A DNA stretch of 64,000 nt from Paenibacillus sp. MMS18-CY102 (GCF_009789195.1 NZ_WSTC01000016.1:1-64000); one strand, 5' to 3'; positions 51,144 through 60,427 are shown, numbered from the stretch's first letter. The notes: a model not told the origin generated them from the sequence alone. Numbers and translations: made by a program.

Positions 51144-52669
51144 TCGAACGGTTTAAGTCGGCTATCCTTGTTTTGTTGGTTGTCCTTAGCCTGTTGCAAA
51201 GCTATTGGCTAGCATATAGCATGCCAGGATTTACGCAGACGGTGCGGACTGAGCTGGATTATATGAACGCAGAGAAGATGGGGCCGACACAGCAGATTGA
51301 CAGCGTGATTTTTCCTGATTCAATCGTGCTGCATCTCGGCCAAGGGGCGCATAGTGTGCTGTTCCCGCCAACCAACTTCTATGATCTTGTATTCCGCAAG
51401 ATTGAGGCGGTAGGGTTCAAAGGATTCACGCGAAACCCGGCCATTAGCTATGACTGGGATCAGATAAGCGAGAAGAAGCAAGGCGTCGAGCTGCGGTTCG
51501 GCGGCGGCATTCCGATCAGCTTGCTCAGCAAGATGATGAAGCTCGAAGGCGATCTCCTCTTCTTGGCGGACCGGATCGAACGGATCTGGATTTACATGGA
51601 TGAGGATACGGAGATGGTTCATGCGTTCTTGTTTAGTGCGGATGGCAGATCGGTCTATGAAGCCGCCCGTACCGACCTGACAGCAAAGGATGTACAGGAG
51701 TATGTGAATTTCGGCGAGTACGGGACTCCGTACAAGCAAGTCGGCCGCGTGTATGCGCCGGCTGTCTCGATTGAAGCGGTGCAAGCGCAAGTTAGCTATG
51801 AGACGTTTACGCCCGAGCAGATGCGAAGCAGCTTGTTCTCGGATACGGGAACGACGCGTACGCTAGAGAATTTGAATGGCGCGCTCATCTATACGGATGG
51901 CAAGCGTGGGCTGCAGTTTGAGCAAAATGGCAAGTGGATCAGCTATACAAACCCTGCGGCGCCACAGACAACGGATAATGATACGACTGAAAATGTGCTG
52001 GCTTCCGTTCAATTCGTGAATGAGCACGGCGGCTGGAACGGGCTGCATCGGTATGTGCCGGTGAAGCTGCAAGGCAGCGAATCGCCAAGCGATCTCGGCC
52101 GCACAGTACAATTCCAGCAGTACTACGGCTCGTATCCGCTGCTGTCGGACCCGCTGTTCAAGTTCGGCTACATGCGGTTGTCACTCCAGCAAGGCCTCGT
52201 TACGGAGTATGAACGGTCTATGATGACATTGAATGAGATTGCAGATTCGAAGACGACGCGTTGGCTGCCTGGCGGGGAAACGCTCCGTAAGGAGCTGGAG
52301 CGCCTTGACCGGCGCAATGAAATCGTGGCACTGTTCCCAGCAATGCAAGTCTCGCCGAAAGTTGGCGCGAACGTGCTCACGCTGGAACCAGTCTGGGCTG
52401 TCCGTTATGCGGATGGGACGCAGCAGGCGGTAACAGCTGCGCTGCCTGTCGGCTATGATGGGGCGGCAGAGCGTCGCGATTACCAGGCTGCGCAGACGAA
52501 GCAGAATGGAACCAGTGCTAACAATGGAAGCAATGGAACGGGCAATACGGCAACGAACAATCATGGCGGAGCGATTGAGAGCGTAAGCTCGGATTCGCCA
52601 ATTCATACATTGTCGCAAGCGATCGGCCATGCCGCCAATGTCGCGGACGTGAACGTAAACGCACAGTAA
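51140..52669 (+). CDS. walH: WalRK regulator YycH/WalH
   Basis: A 509-residue protein with an N-terminal membrane helix (about 8-25) and a large extracytoplasmic part. It occupies the YycH slot after walK, and in B. subtilis YycH with YycI restrains WalK. The C-terminal 60 residues are Asn/Gly/Thr-rich. It overlaps walK by 4 nt. Confidence 0.88.
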   Translation: MIERFKSAILVLLVVLSLLQSYWLAYSMPGFTQTVRTELDYMNAEKMGPTQQIDSVIFPDSIVLHLGQGAHSVLFPPTNFYDLVFRKIEAVGFKGFTRNPAISYDWDQISEKKQGVELRFGGGIPISLLSKMMKLEGDLLFLADRIERIWIYMDEDTEMVHAFLFSADGRSVYEAARTDLTAKDVQEYVNFGEYGTPYKQVGRVYAPAVSIEAVQAQVSYETFTPEQMRSSLFSDTGTTRTLENLNGALIYTDGKRGLQFEQNGKWISYTNPAAPQTTDNDTTENVLASVQFVNEHGGWNGLHRYVPVKLQGSESPSDLGRTVQFQQYYGSYPLLSDPLFKFGYMRLSLQQGLVTEYERSMMTLNEIADSKTTRWLPGGETLRKELERLDRRNEIVALFPAMQVSPKVGANVLTLEPVWAVRYADGTQQAVTAALPVGYDGAAERRDYQAAQTKQNGTSANNGSNGTGNTATNNHGGAIESVSSDSPIHTLSQAIGHAANVADVNVNAQ

Positions 52670-52717
52670 CGCAACGTAACGAAGCGGGCGGATGTGCTCG
52701 CACGGGGGTGGGTACGC

Positions 52718-53485
52718 ATGGATTGGAGCCGCGCGAAGAGCGTGCTCATATTGGCTTTTCTCATGCTGAACGTCGTGCTGGGTTACCAGCTGTGGCAAAA
52801 TGTCAGCGAGCGGCTGAACCAGAACCAGAACTTCGGCGATCTCGGCGCAGACACGCTGCGGATTATGAAGGAACGTGGCATCGGCCTGGCTACAACAGCA
52901 AGCATTCCGTCGGACACGCCGGACCTGCGCGACTTAACCTACCGATTCAAGGACGCATCCGCCTCTATGAAACGAGTGGCGCTGGATAAGCCGGTCGATA
53001 GCCGGATCGTTTTCGACCAGAAAGAGCTATTGGCTCAGTTAGGAAACGTTATTCCAGAGCTTTCATTGTATCAATATGATCAGCTAGCGAGCCCGGAGGG
53101 TGAGTTCGTCTTGTACCGGATGACGGGCGGCAAGCCGATGTATGACGTGAAGCTGGAGCTGTTCTACAGCAACCAGAACCAGAAGATCACGGCTTATCGG
53201 CAGACGCGCGTTGAGTTGGTTGAGACAGACGATACGGAAGCGCGGACGGTGCTGCCGGCTTCCAAGGCGGTAACGCCGCTCGTGGACAAGTACCTTGAGG
53301 ACGGCTCCGTCATTAAAGAGATTGCGCTTGGCTATCACGGGCAATTATTTAACTCGGAGACGCAGTACGCTGCGCCGTCATGGCGTGTGCTGCTGGAGAA
53401 TGGCAAGACGTATTATGTGCATGCGATCAGCGGGGAAATCGTGCAGGATAAGGCTGATGAGGCGGAGAAGCCTACTAAGCCATAG
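52718..53485 (+). CDS. walI: WalRK regulator YycI/WalI
   Basis: A 255-residue protein with an N-terminal helix (MDWSRAKSVLILAFLMLNVV) and an extracytoplasmic YycI-like domain. ATG 52718 follows GGGGTGGG; an in-frame upstream start is not needed. It works with YycH on WalK by family. Confidence 0.88.
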   Translation: MDWSRAKSVLILAFLMLNVVLGYQLWQNVSERLNQNQNFGDLGADTLRIMKERGIGLATTASIPSDTPDLRDLTYRFKDASASMKRVALDKPVDSRIVFDQKELLAQLGNVIPELSLYQYDQLASPEGEFVLYRMTGGKPMYDVKLELFYSNQNQKITAYRQTRVELVETDDTEARTVLPASKAVTPLVDKYLEDGSVIKEIALGYHGQLFNSETQYAAPSWRVLLENGKTYYVHAISGEIVQDKADEAEKPTKP

Positions 53486-53666
53486 ATTATGCAATGAATG
53501 TAAGGATGAATGTGGCGCGTGCGTTTTGCTAGGCTAGAAGCAATTAATGGGGAAATGATAGGGTTCGCAGATAGATAGGCAGCAAGAGATTAGTGTGTAG
53601 CGGCGTTGTGCGGTGGTTTGCGAAGCAAGAGGAGCAGTAGGGAGAAGAGAAGGGACGTAAGGCGGT

Positions 53667-54473
53667 ATGGGATTTCGATTTACAGTGTTGTCTAGCGGGT
53701 CGACGGGGAATGCGACGGTTGTGACGAATGACGAGCACACGGTGCTCGTGGACGCGGGCCTGAGCGCGAAGCGCATCGACCAGTTGCTCACAGAACGCGG
53801 GGTATCCGGCCACGATATTGATGCCCTGTTCGTTACGCACGAGCATTCCGACCATATCAAAGGGCTGGGCGCCATTGCCCGCAAATTCAATATTCCCGTG
53901 TTCGCCAATGAGGCGACATGGGGGGCGATGGAGAAGCATGTCGGCACGATCGCGCCGGAGAAGCGGAACATTATGCAGACCGGCGAAACGTTCGAGTTCG
54001 GCTCGATGAAGGTACAGTCGTATCCGATCTCGCATGATGCGGAGGAGCCGGTTGGTTACTGCTTCACCGAGGACGGGTACAAGCTGAGCTTGGCGACCGA
54101 CCTCGGCTATGTGAGCGATAAGGTAAGGCAGCATATTATCGATTCGGACGTGCTTGTGTTGGAGTCGAACCACGATACGGAGATGCTTCGCATGGGGCGT
54201 TATCCGTGGAACATTAAGCGCCGCATTCTAAGCGATGTTGGGCACTTGTCCAACGTTGCGGCGGGCGAGGCGTTATGCGAGCTAATGACGGACCGGACGA
54301 AACGCGTCTATCTGGCGCATCTTAGTCTGGACCATAATGTGATGGAGCTGGCCAAGCTAACGATTAATGGTATTTTGGAGAACAACGGCATATTCTTTAA
54401 AAGGGATGAGGACCCGCTGCGGGAGACGTATTACGATCGCGCTACCCCATGGGACGAAGTGAAGCGTCGATAA
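53667..54473 (+). CDS. walJ: Metallo-beta-lactamase fold hydrolase YycJ/WalJ
   Basis: A 268-residue MBL-fold protein. The metal motif HEHSDH is at residues 58-63, and ISHDAEEPVGY and HLSLDHN add further ligands. In B. subtilis WalJ is a predicted nuclease linked to the WalRK operon. A 180-nt gap with no gene lies before it. Its last 32 nt are overlapped by an opposite-strand gene. Confidence 0.93.
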   Translation: MGFRFTVLSSGSTGNATVVTNDEHTVLVDAGLSAKRIDQLLTERGVSGHDIDALFVTHEHSDHIKGLGAIARKFNIPVFANEATWGAMEKHVGTIAPEKRNIMQTGETFEFGSMKVQSYPISHDAEEPVGYCFTEDGYKLSLATDLGYVSDKVRQHIIDSDVLVLESNHDTEMLRMGRYPWNIKRRILSDVGHLSNVAAGEALCELMTDRTKRVYLAHLSLDHNVMELAKLTINGILENNGIFFKRDEDPLRETYYDRATPWDEVKRR

Positions 54474-54663
54474 GCGTTTCTAGCTCGTCATCAACGGATG
54501 CAGTCTTGCGTTCAAGCTCTTCACGGGTGACGAAGCCGCGGTCTACGAGCAGGTCGACGAGGACGCTCATCGTAAGCAAAATGCGATAATGATCCCGTTT
54601 TAGATCGGCTACGGCACCGGCTAGTTGAACCATATCCCAGGAAGTTGACGTTTTTTTGCTCAT
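54442..54663 (-). CDS. Hypothetical small protein
   Basis: A 73-residue helical protein, MSKKTSTSWDMVQLAGAVAD..., ending in ELETLIDASLRPMG. Not recognised. ATG 54663 has AAGGAG upstream, which supports it as a real gene. It overlaps the end of walJ on the other strand. Confidence 0.6.
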   Translation of the reverse strand: MSKKTSTSWDMVQLAGAVADLKRDHYRILLTMSVLVDLLVDRGFVTREELERKTASVDDELETLIDASLRPMG

Positions 54664-54797
54664 GTCGGTAATCGCTCCTTCTTTTTCTATCATTTGGTCT
54701 TGTAATCTATTATTATTGTAGACGTGATTGCCGAAAACATTCCTATAAACGAAATTAATCTTGATGTTCGGTGGGGGCATTGAGAGGAGAGATAGAT

Positions 54798-56186
54798 ATG
54801 AGCTTATTCGACGACGATTTCTACTCGAGTCGGATTTCCCGGCGCAAGAGCCGCTGGGTACAGGAAGACAGCAAGAAGCCACTCGTGCTGCGGAGCCGTT
54901 CCAATTGGTCCAAAATGCGCATTGCGCTGCTGTCCTCAACAGTCAGCGTAGCTGCTGCAGTGCTGTTGTTCGGCGCTGTATTCCAATTTGACCGCAATGA
55001 GAGTGCTGGCGTGAAAACGGTGGCCGTAACGCCTACGAGTACGTCAGACCCTTATGAGAAGACGATTCATGCAGCGGCCGCTGTGCGCCCTACGGTCGTG
55101 AGCGTTCTGAATGAGCAGTATGCTGTATCTGCCGCGGGTGGCGATGATGCAGAGGGCAAGGAAGAGCCGAAGCTGCAGGAGGCGGGCGTTGGTTCGGGCG
55201 TTATTTTCGACAAAAAGGATGGCAAAGCGCTCATCATCACGAACTATCATGTGATTGCGGGAGCTGTGGAGGTCAAGGTCGGGATGGTGGACGGCACGTT
55301 GCGTGACGCAACGATTGTCGGCAGCGACCAGATTACGGATCTTGCGGTGCTCGCTATTGATGATAAAGGCATCGATGCTGTAGCAGAGCTTGGCGATTCG
55401 AGCAAGCTGCGCAACGGCGAGTGGGTCATGGCCATCGGCAGCCCGCTTGGCCTCGACGACTCGCTCGCGATGGGCATTGTCAGCAAGACGAAGCGGATCA
55501 TTCCGGTCTCGCTTAACCAAGACGGCAACTATGATTGGGAAGAGGAAGTCATTCAGGTTAATGCAGCGATCAACCAAGGCAATAGCGGCGGGCCGCTGAT
55601 CGATCTTAATGGCAAAGTTGTCGGCATTAACAGCATGAAAATTGCTGATGTAGGTGTTGAAGGCATTGGTTTTGCGATTCCGATTGATGTTGCTAAGCCG
55701 ATTGTTGATACCTTGATTGAATATGGCAAAGTGAAACGTCCGTATCTGGGCGTGTATACGCTGGATCTGGATCAGTATTTGGCACAGCAAGCGCTTAGCA
55801 ATCAAGCGCCGCAGGATAATTTGGACCCGGGCACGGACGATAAGGGCGGCAAGGATGACAGCAGCGATGATGCAACGGAGGGCTCGGAAGAAGGCAATCC
55901 GATGGATGGGATCGCGGCTGGAGATACGGGCCTGATCGTGCCGGAGGAACTCAAAGACGGGGTTATCGTGCTTGAGGCGGTAGGGCCGTCGAAGGAAGCG
56001 GGCCTGCAGTTCAACGACTTGATCGTGAAGCTTGATGATACGCCGGTCCGTAGCACGATGGAGCTGCGGAAGTACCTTTATGGGAAAAAAGAAATTGGCG
56101 ACAGCATCGAGGTTACGTTCTATCGCGATGGCGAGAAGCGGACAGCGAAGCTGGAGCTTGCGGAGAAGGAGCCGGATGACGAATAA
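54798..56186 (+). CDS. htrC: HtrA-type serine protease
   Basis: A 462-residue membrane-anchored S1C protease: cytoplasmic N-terminus, one helix (about 42-62), trypsin-like domain with H151 (TNYHVI), D181 (TDLAVL) and S263 (QGNSGGP), then a PDZ domain (about 360-455) interrupted before it by a Gly/Asp/Ser-rich stretch. It degrades misfolded envelope proteins. It sits in the YyxA/HtrC position after walJ. ATG 54798 follows GAGGAGAGA. Confidence 0.94.
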   Translation: MSLFDDDFYSSRISRRKSRWVQEDSKKPLVLRSRSNWSKMRIALLSSTVSVAAAVLLFGAVFQFDRNESAGVKTVAVTPTSTSDPYEKTIHAAAAVRPTVVSVLNEQYAVSAAGGDDAEGKEEPKLQEAGVGSGVIFDKKDGKALIITNYHVIAGAVEVKVGMVDGTLRDATIVGSDQITDLAVLAIDDKGIDAVAELGDSSKLRNGEWVMAIGSPLGLDDSLAMGIVSKTKRIIPVSLNQDGNYDWEEEVIQVNAAINQGNSGGPLIDLNGKVVGINSMKIADVGVEGIGFAIPIDVAKPIVDTLIEYGKVKRPYLGVYTLDLDQYLAQQALSNQAPQDNLDPGTDDKGGKDDSSDDATEGSEEGNPMDGIAAGDTGLIVPEELKDGVIVLEAVGPSKEAGLQFNDLIVKLDDTPVRSTMELRKYLYGKKEIGDSIEVTFYRDGEKRTAKLELAEKEPDDE

Positions 56187-56214
56187 TCGGCTGGTTCGGT
56201 GCAATTGCGTGATA

Positions 56215-56265
56215 AAGGAGCGAGATGCTTCCCATTGTGGGGGCGTTTCGTTCCTTTTTTGTGCC
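56215..56265 (+). terminator. Terminator after htrC
   Basis: AAGGAGCGA pairs with TCGTTCCTT (one G-T), with an inner stem, then six T. Confidence 0.75.
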
Positions 56266-56317
56266 GGGAATGACGATTTTCGCAGGGGAAAAGCGGTTGC
56301 GGACCGCGAAGTTTTGG

Positions 56318-56323
56318 TATAAT
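56318..56323 (+). promoter_or_regulatory. Promoter -10 for the CxxH/CxxC-rlmH pair
   Basis: TATAAT preceded by TGG forms an extended -10; the -35 is weak. It is 42 nt before the CxxH/CxxC gene. Confidence 0.6.
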
Positions 56324-56364
56324 AGTACGTAGAAATTACAGCAGAGAACGGAGTAATGGACCTT

Positions 56365-56532
56365 ATGTATTGTGTATGCAAACAGCATGTCGAACTCGCA
56401 CTTGATAAATTCGTAGATGAATATGAAGATGCACCGGATATGGTGAATTTGAAAGACACGGAATTCTCGGATTGGGACCCGCCGCGCAAATGTGATCTAT
56501 GCGAAGCGCCAGCCGAGTTCTTGGTCGTATAA
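56365..56532 (+). CDS. CxxH/CxxC protein
   Basis: A 55-residue protein, [20 protein letters not shown], with a later CDLCEAP. This matches the short CxxH/CxxC family found beside rlmH in Bacillales; the cysteines and histidine probably bind zinc. An in-frame ATG at 56356 would add three residues. It ends 4 nt before rlmH. Confidence 0.85.
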   Translation: MYCVCKQHVELALDKFVDEYEDAPDMVNLKDTEFSDWDPPRKCDLCEAPAEFLVV

Positions 56533-56536
56533 AGCG

Positions 56537-57016
56537 ATGCTTATACAGATTGCAACGATAGGGAAGCTAAAGGAAAAGTACCTCGTTATGGGCATCGCCG
56601 AATACGCGAAGCGCCTGGGCCCTTATGTGAAGCTCGTGCTCACCGAGGTGCCCGACGAGAAAGCGCCGGAGACGATGAGCCCGGCAGAGGAAGCACAGGT
56701 GCGCGACCGCGAGGGCGAGCGCTTGCTCACACAGATTAAGCCCGATGCGCATGTCATCGCGTTGGCGTTGGATGGCGAGCTGTGGTCCAGTGAGGACCTC
56801 GCGATGCAGATGGACAAGTTAGCCACGTACGGCAAGAGCCACGTGGCTTTTGTTATAGGCGGCAGCACCGGCCTGTCCCCGGCCGTGCTGCGCCGCGCCC
56901 AGCAGAAGCTGAGCTTCGGGCGGATGACCTTGCCGCATCAGCTGATGCGGCTGGTGTTGATTGAGCAGGTTTATCGGGCGGTGAAGATTAATCGGGGGGA
57001 GCCTTATCATAAGTGA
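56537..57016 (+). CDS. rlmH: 23S rRNA (pseudouridine-1915-N3) methyltransferase RlmH
   Basis: A 159-residue SPOUT methyltransferase, [20 protein letters not shown], with [13 protein letters not shown] and the end GEPYHK. ATG 56537 is 4 nt after the CxxH/CxxC gene, so translation is coupled. The 3' end contains GAGCCTTATCATAAGTGA, matching the conserved site used by staphylococcal SCC elements. Confidence 0.97.
   Translation: MLIQIATIGKLKEKYLVMGIAEYAKRLGPYVKLVLTEVPDEKAPETMSPAEEAQVRDREGERLLTQIKPDAHVIALALDGELWSSEDLAMQMDKLATYGKSHVAFVIGGSTGLSPAVLRRAQQKLSFGRMTLPHQLMRLVLIEQVYRAVKINRGEPYHK
56998..57016 (+). other. Candidate left attachment site at the rlmH 3' end
   Basis: GGAGCCTTATCATAAGTGA is the rlmH 3' end and resembles SCC attB. 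A 15/19 copy occurs at 60479-60497. Composition falls directly after it. Similarity to attB also follows from conservation of the RlmH C-terminus, so this is inference. Confidence 0.45.
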
Positions 57017-57106
57017 CGGGGGTGAATGGATAATAGATACAAATCATGAATAAAAGGAAAGATAATAAAGTTGTCGAATGTACAAAATATGAATTAAAAA
57101 CATAAT

Positions 57107-58339
57107 TTGTTGATGAGGTGCGTTATAATTAATAAATTAAAAAAACCAATTGCGATTGATCTTTTTTCTGGAGCAGGTGGTTTGACTTTAGGTTTTGAAA
57201 TGGCAGGTTTCTTAGTAGGGGTCGCAGTTGAAATGGACGAATTTGCCACAAGGGCGCATTTAAAAAACTTTCCGAATTGTCAAGTTGTTGCCAAAGATAT
57301 CAATCAAGTAAGTGGCGATGAGCTACTAAAAATAATAAAAGTTAGTAAAGGTGAAGTAGATGTAGTAATCGGTGGTCCCCCGTGTCAAGGATTTTCATTG
57401 GCAGGCAGGAGGTCATTAGACGATGAGAGAAACGAGTTGTTAAATCAATATTCGCGTATTGTATTGGAAATTATGCCTAAATTTTTTGTTATGGAGAATG
57501 TAAGAGGCTTGATTTCGTATAAATCAGGAGAAGTTTTACAATCTTTTATTGATAGAATGTCGGAATATTATTCGATTATAACGCCAGTTAAAGTTCTAAA
57601 CTCGGCAGATTTCGGAGTGCCACAAAGCCGAGAAAGGCTTTTTATAATCGGTGTTCGTTTGGATTTAAATTTAAATGTACAATACCCTATACCAACTCAT
57701 CTCAGACCATCTGATGAAAACTATTTATTCCACCCAACCTATAAGGATCATGCAAACGAGGGGAAATTAGGAGATTTAAAATACTGCCCTACGGTTGCTG
57801 ATGCGATTAGTGATTTACCAAACCCTGATTTATATCCTGAATTAATTAAAGGAGATACGATTAATTACAAAATGACAGAAGAATTTGTTTCAATGTATGC
57901 TCAGATGATGATGAGGTCTATTCAATTAGTAGAAGACCAGTCAACTCCTAGACCAGATTGGACAACAAATTTAATTACAAATACAAAGAGAACAAACCAT
58001 GATCAAAGAATTATAAGAGAGTTTACAGAGCTAAAACAAGGCCAATTGCATAAAAGCCGAAGGAAGAAGTTAGAGGCAAATGGGTTATCACCTACTATTC
58101 GAGCTGGAACGAAGAGTGATAAGGGGTCCTATACTGCGTTAAGACCAATTCATTATGTGCAACCCCGCGTAATTACGGTAAGAGAGGCAGCACGATTAAT
58201 GAGTTTCCCTGATTGGATGGTATTTCATGAAACAAAGTGGCATGGCTTCCGACTCGTAGGTAATGCTGTTCCTCCGTTACTGGCAAAGGCAGTTGCAAAA
58301 GAGCTACTCAAAGTAATACAACAAACAACTATATCATGA
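57107..58339 (+). CDS. DNA (cytosine-5-)-methyltransferase
   Basis: A 410-residue C5 methyltransferase with motif I (DLFSGAGGLTLGFEMAG), motif IV GGPPCQGFS with the catalytic C93, motif VI ENVRG (130-134), motif VIII QSRERLFIIG, motif IX RVITVREAARLMSFP and motif X GNAVPP. The target recognition segment is about 170 residues between VIII and IX; its target cannot be read. Codon use is AT-rich, unlike its neighbours. The start is unclear: TTG 57107, ATG 57113 or a rare ATT at 57128 with AGGTG upstream. It is followed after 13 nt by the GHKL ATPase gene, so they probably form an operon. Confidence 0.92.
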   Translation: MLMRCVIINKLKKPIAIDLFSGAGGLTLGFEMAGFLVGVAVEMDEFATRAHLKNFPNCQVVAKDINQVSGDELLKIIKVSKGEVDVVIGGPPCQGFSLAGRRSLDDERNELLNQYSRIVLEIMPKFFVMENVRGLISYKSGEVLQSFIDRMSEYYSIITPVKVLNSADFGVPQSRERLFIIGVRLDLNLNVQYPIPTHLRPSDENYLFHPTYKDHANEGKLGDLKYCPTVADAISDLPNPDLYPELIKGDTINYKMTEEFVSMYAQMMMRSIQLVEDQSTPRPDWTTNLITNTKRTNHDQRIIREFTELKQGQLHKSRRKKLEANGLSPTIRAGTKSDKGSYTALRPIHYVQPRVITVREAARLMSFPDWMVFHETKWHGFRLVGNAVPPLLAKAVAKELLKVIQQTTIS

Positions 58340-58352
58340 ATGGAGTTATATT

Positions 58353-60377
58353 ATGAAGGTTTATAACGTAGAGCTCCCCATTTCTTCTAAACTTTTCTGG
58401 ACAATGGGGAATCAGAATCTTACCCTAGGAAGGGCTATCTCGGAGTTTATTGATAATTCATTTGATGCAAGAGTTGGTACTGCTAAAGTAACAGTGGAAC
58501 TCTTAGATAAAGAAATCATTGTGGTTGATAATTCAATTGGCATGGAGTTGACTACTTTAGTTAAAGCACTTACTCCAGCAGAAAGCGATAAAACTTTAGA
58601 TTCAACAGTCGGAGGGTATGGTTTTGGATTAAAAACTGCCTCTGCTTTTCTGGGAAATCATTTAGAGATAATTACTGCCACCAGTTATATGGAAAATGCC
58701 TTACATGTTAAACTTCTAAACAAGAATGAGTTGAATAATGATAATTGGAAGATTGAAGTAGAAGAAGTTCCCAAACTCTTTGATCAAGGAACGATAATAA
58801 AAATTGAAAAGCTTTCTCGACCAAGATATAAGAATGATGCTGAGAATGCTAAATCTCATTTTTCAAAAACATTCTCGAAATTTATTCAAGATGGGGAGCT
58901 TGAACTATTAGTTGATAATCAACAAGTTGAACCATATATATTCGATCCCTACTGGAGCGAAGAGTTTAGTTTTTCGGTTTTTAACATGTCCGGACAGTCA
59001 TGTAATGTATCAGGTTGGGTTGGTGTTTCAAGGTCACCTGAAAATTCTACAACGTCCAAAACAGATAATGGGTTTCATTTGTATTTAAATGGGCGATTGT
59101 TAGACTATGGGATTTGGATAGGATTGGATAGACATCCTGAAATGCGACTATTAGTTGGGGAGATACACTTACAAAATTTTAGATCAAACGTAACAAAGAC
59201 AGAAATTATAAGTGATTCACAGGAATATATTATGTTTGAAGAATCATTCATTGAGTGGTTAAAAAAGAATAATATAAGAAAACTTATCGACAAAAATACT
59301 AAAGAATTGATCAAAAGTAGGAAGAATGCCGCGAAAGGAACAAACGGAGGAACTGCCGCAGGAGGAACGAACGGAGGAACTGCCGCAGGAGGAACAAACG
59401 GAGGAACTGCCGCAGGAGGAACAAACGGAGGAACTGCCACAGGAGGAACAAACGGAGGAACTGCCACAGGAGGAACAAACGGAGGAACTGCCACAGGAGG
59501 AACAAACGGAGGAACTGCCACAGGAGGAACAAACGGAGGAACTGCCGCAGGAGGGACAAACGGAGGAACTGCCACGGGAGGTACAAGACAAAATCCCAAA
59601 AAACCACCAGAATTAAAATTCGTAAATGGTGCCGAAAGCAGTACTGTTTTCTTAAATATCTCAAGTTACTTTAATGCAAACGATTTTGTAGAAGCAAGAG
59701 ATTACATTGGAAATCTACTTCCTTTGACGATCTCTCATAAATCAAATGTAATGGATATAAATAATGAGGGTGAATATCAATTAACCTATACTGCAATAGA
59801 TTACTTATTGCAAAAGACAAGTAAAGAGTTAACATTTGTTATAGTAGATCCTAATAAGTCTCAAAATAATCAAGAAAAAAAATATAGTGTGAACGTAACT
59901 GCACATTATTTTAGATTTACTAAACAAGAGTATGATAGTTTTAGATTCCGTACAGGGGACTTATCCTCCAAAATACAAGAGGTTATTAAAGAATTAAATA
60001 ATCTTGAATTCAACACAAATAAGATAGCAGTAGTTTCGCTATTCAGAATCCTCGTGGAACTGTGTTGTCGCAAGGCATGCGTTTTTTACGATGTAACGTT
60101 TAATGAGAAAAGTGGACTTTCATCTAATGTTCACATGACCTTTGATAGGCTACGGAATAAACTTCCACAAAATAAAGTGGGGAATTCAAGATTCCTAAAT
60201 GATATTCCATTAAATGATAAGTTAGCTAAAGAGTTTAATAATTTTATTAAAAAAGATTCAGTAATAGATTTGCTAAATTTATACATGCATACTGAAAGGC
60301 GTATTTCTGATCAGGTTAAGGATTACTGGGACGGAATGAAGCCGTACATGATGGCATGCTTGATGTTATCTAGCTGA
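58353..60377 (+). CDS. GHKL (MORC/MutL-like) ATPase with tandem repeats and an Ig-like segment
   Basis: A 674-residue protein. The N-terminal GHKL ATPase has EFIDNSFDA (31-39), VVDNSIGM (57-64) and GGYGFGLK (87-94), which fits the MORC/MutL-like ATPases described in prokaryotic restriction-modification loci. A transducer-like domain follows. Residues 329-409 are nine copies of GTNGGTAAG or GTNGGTATG. Residues about 420-499 resemble Ig-like (DUF5011/HYR) domains (NNEGEYQLTYTAID). The C-terminal 170 residues are helical and remind me of HEPN-like domains (LVELCCRKAC; LNLYMH), weakly. No nuclease motif is clear. AT-rich, transferred in character. Confidence 0.85.
   Translation: MKVYNVELPISSKLFWTMGNQNLTLGRAISEFIDNSFDARVGTAKVTVELLDKEIIVVDNSIGMELTTLVKALTPAESDKTLDSTVGGYGFGLKTASAFLGNHLEIITATSYMENALHVKLLNKNELNNDNWKIEVEEVPKLFDQGTIIKIEKLSRPRYKNDAENAKSHFSKTFSKFIQDGELELLVDNQQVEPYIFDPYWSEEFSFSVFNMSGQSCNVSGWVGVSRSPENSTTSKTDNGFHLYLNGRLLDYGIWIGLDRHPEMRLLVGEIHLQNFRSNVTKTEIISDSQEYIMFEESFIEWLKKNNIRKLIDKNTKELIKSRKNAAKGTNGGTAAGGTNGGTAAGGTNGGTAAGGTNGGTATGGTNGGTATGGTNGGTATGGTNGGTATGGTNGGTAAGGTNGGTATGGTRQNPKKPPELKFVNGAESSTVFLNISSYFNANDFVEARDYIGNLLPLTISHKSNVMDINNEGEYQLTYTAIDYLLQKTSKELTFVIVDPNKSQNNQEKKYSVNVTAHYFRFTKQEYDSFRFRTGDLSSKIQEVIKELNNLEFNTNKIAVVSLFRILVELCCRKACVFYDVTFNEKSGLSSNVHMTFDRLRNKLPQNKVGNSRFLNDIPLNDKLAKEFNNFIKKDSVIDLLNLYMHTERRISDQVKDYWDGMKPYMMACLMLSS
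59337..59579 (+). repeat. 27-bp tandem repeat, nine copies, inside the GHKL ATPase gene
   Basis: Nine head-to-tail 27-bp units encode GTNGGTA(A/T)G. Copies differ mainly at one position (GCC then G or A). Being in frame and a multiple of 3, copy number could change by slippage without a frameshift. Confidence 0.95.
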
Positions 60378-60427
60378 TTATAAAAGATTACTTTGGAGGG
60401 CAGTCCACTTATTTTGTTATTTATTCC

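Noticed and set aside
59105-59664. Long frames on both strands across the tandem repeats
   Set aside because: A 27-bp repeat keeps all six frames open if one unit has no stop. Only the frame continuous with the GHKL ATPase has domains.
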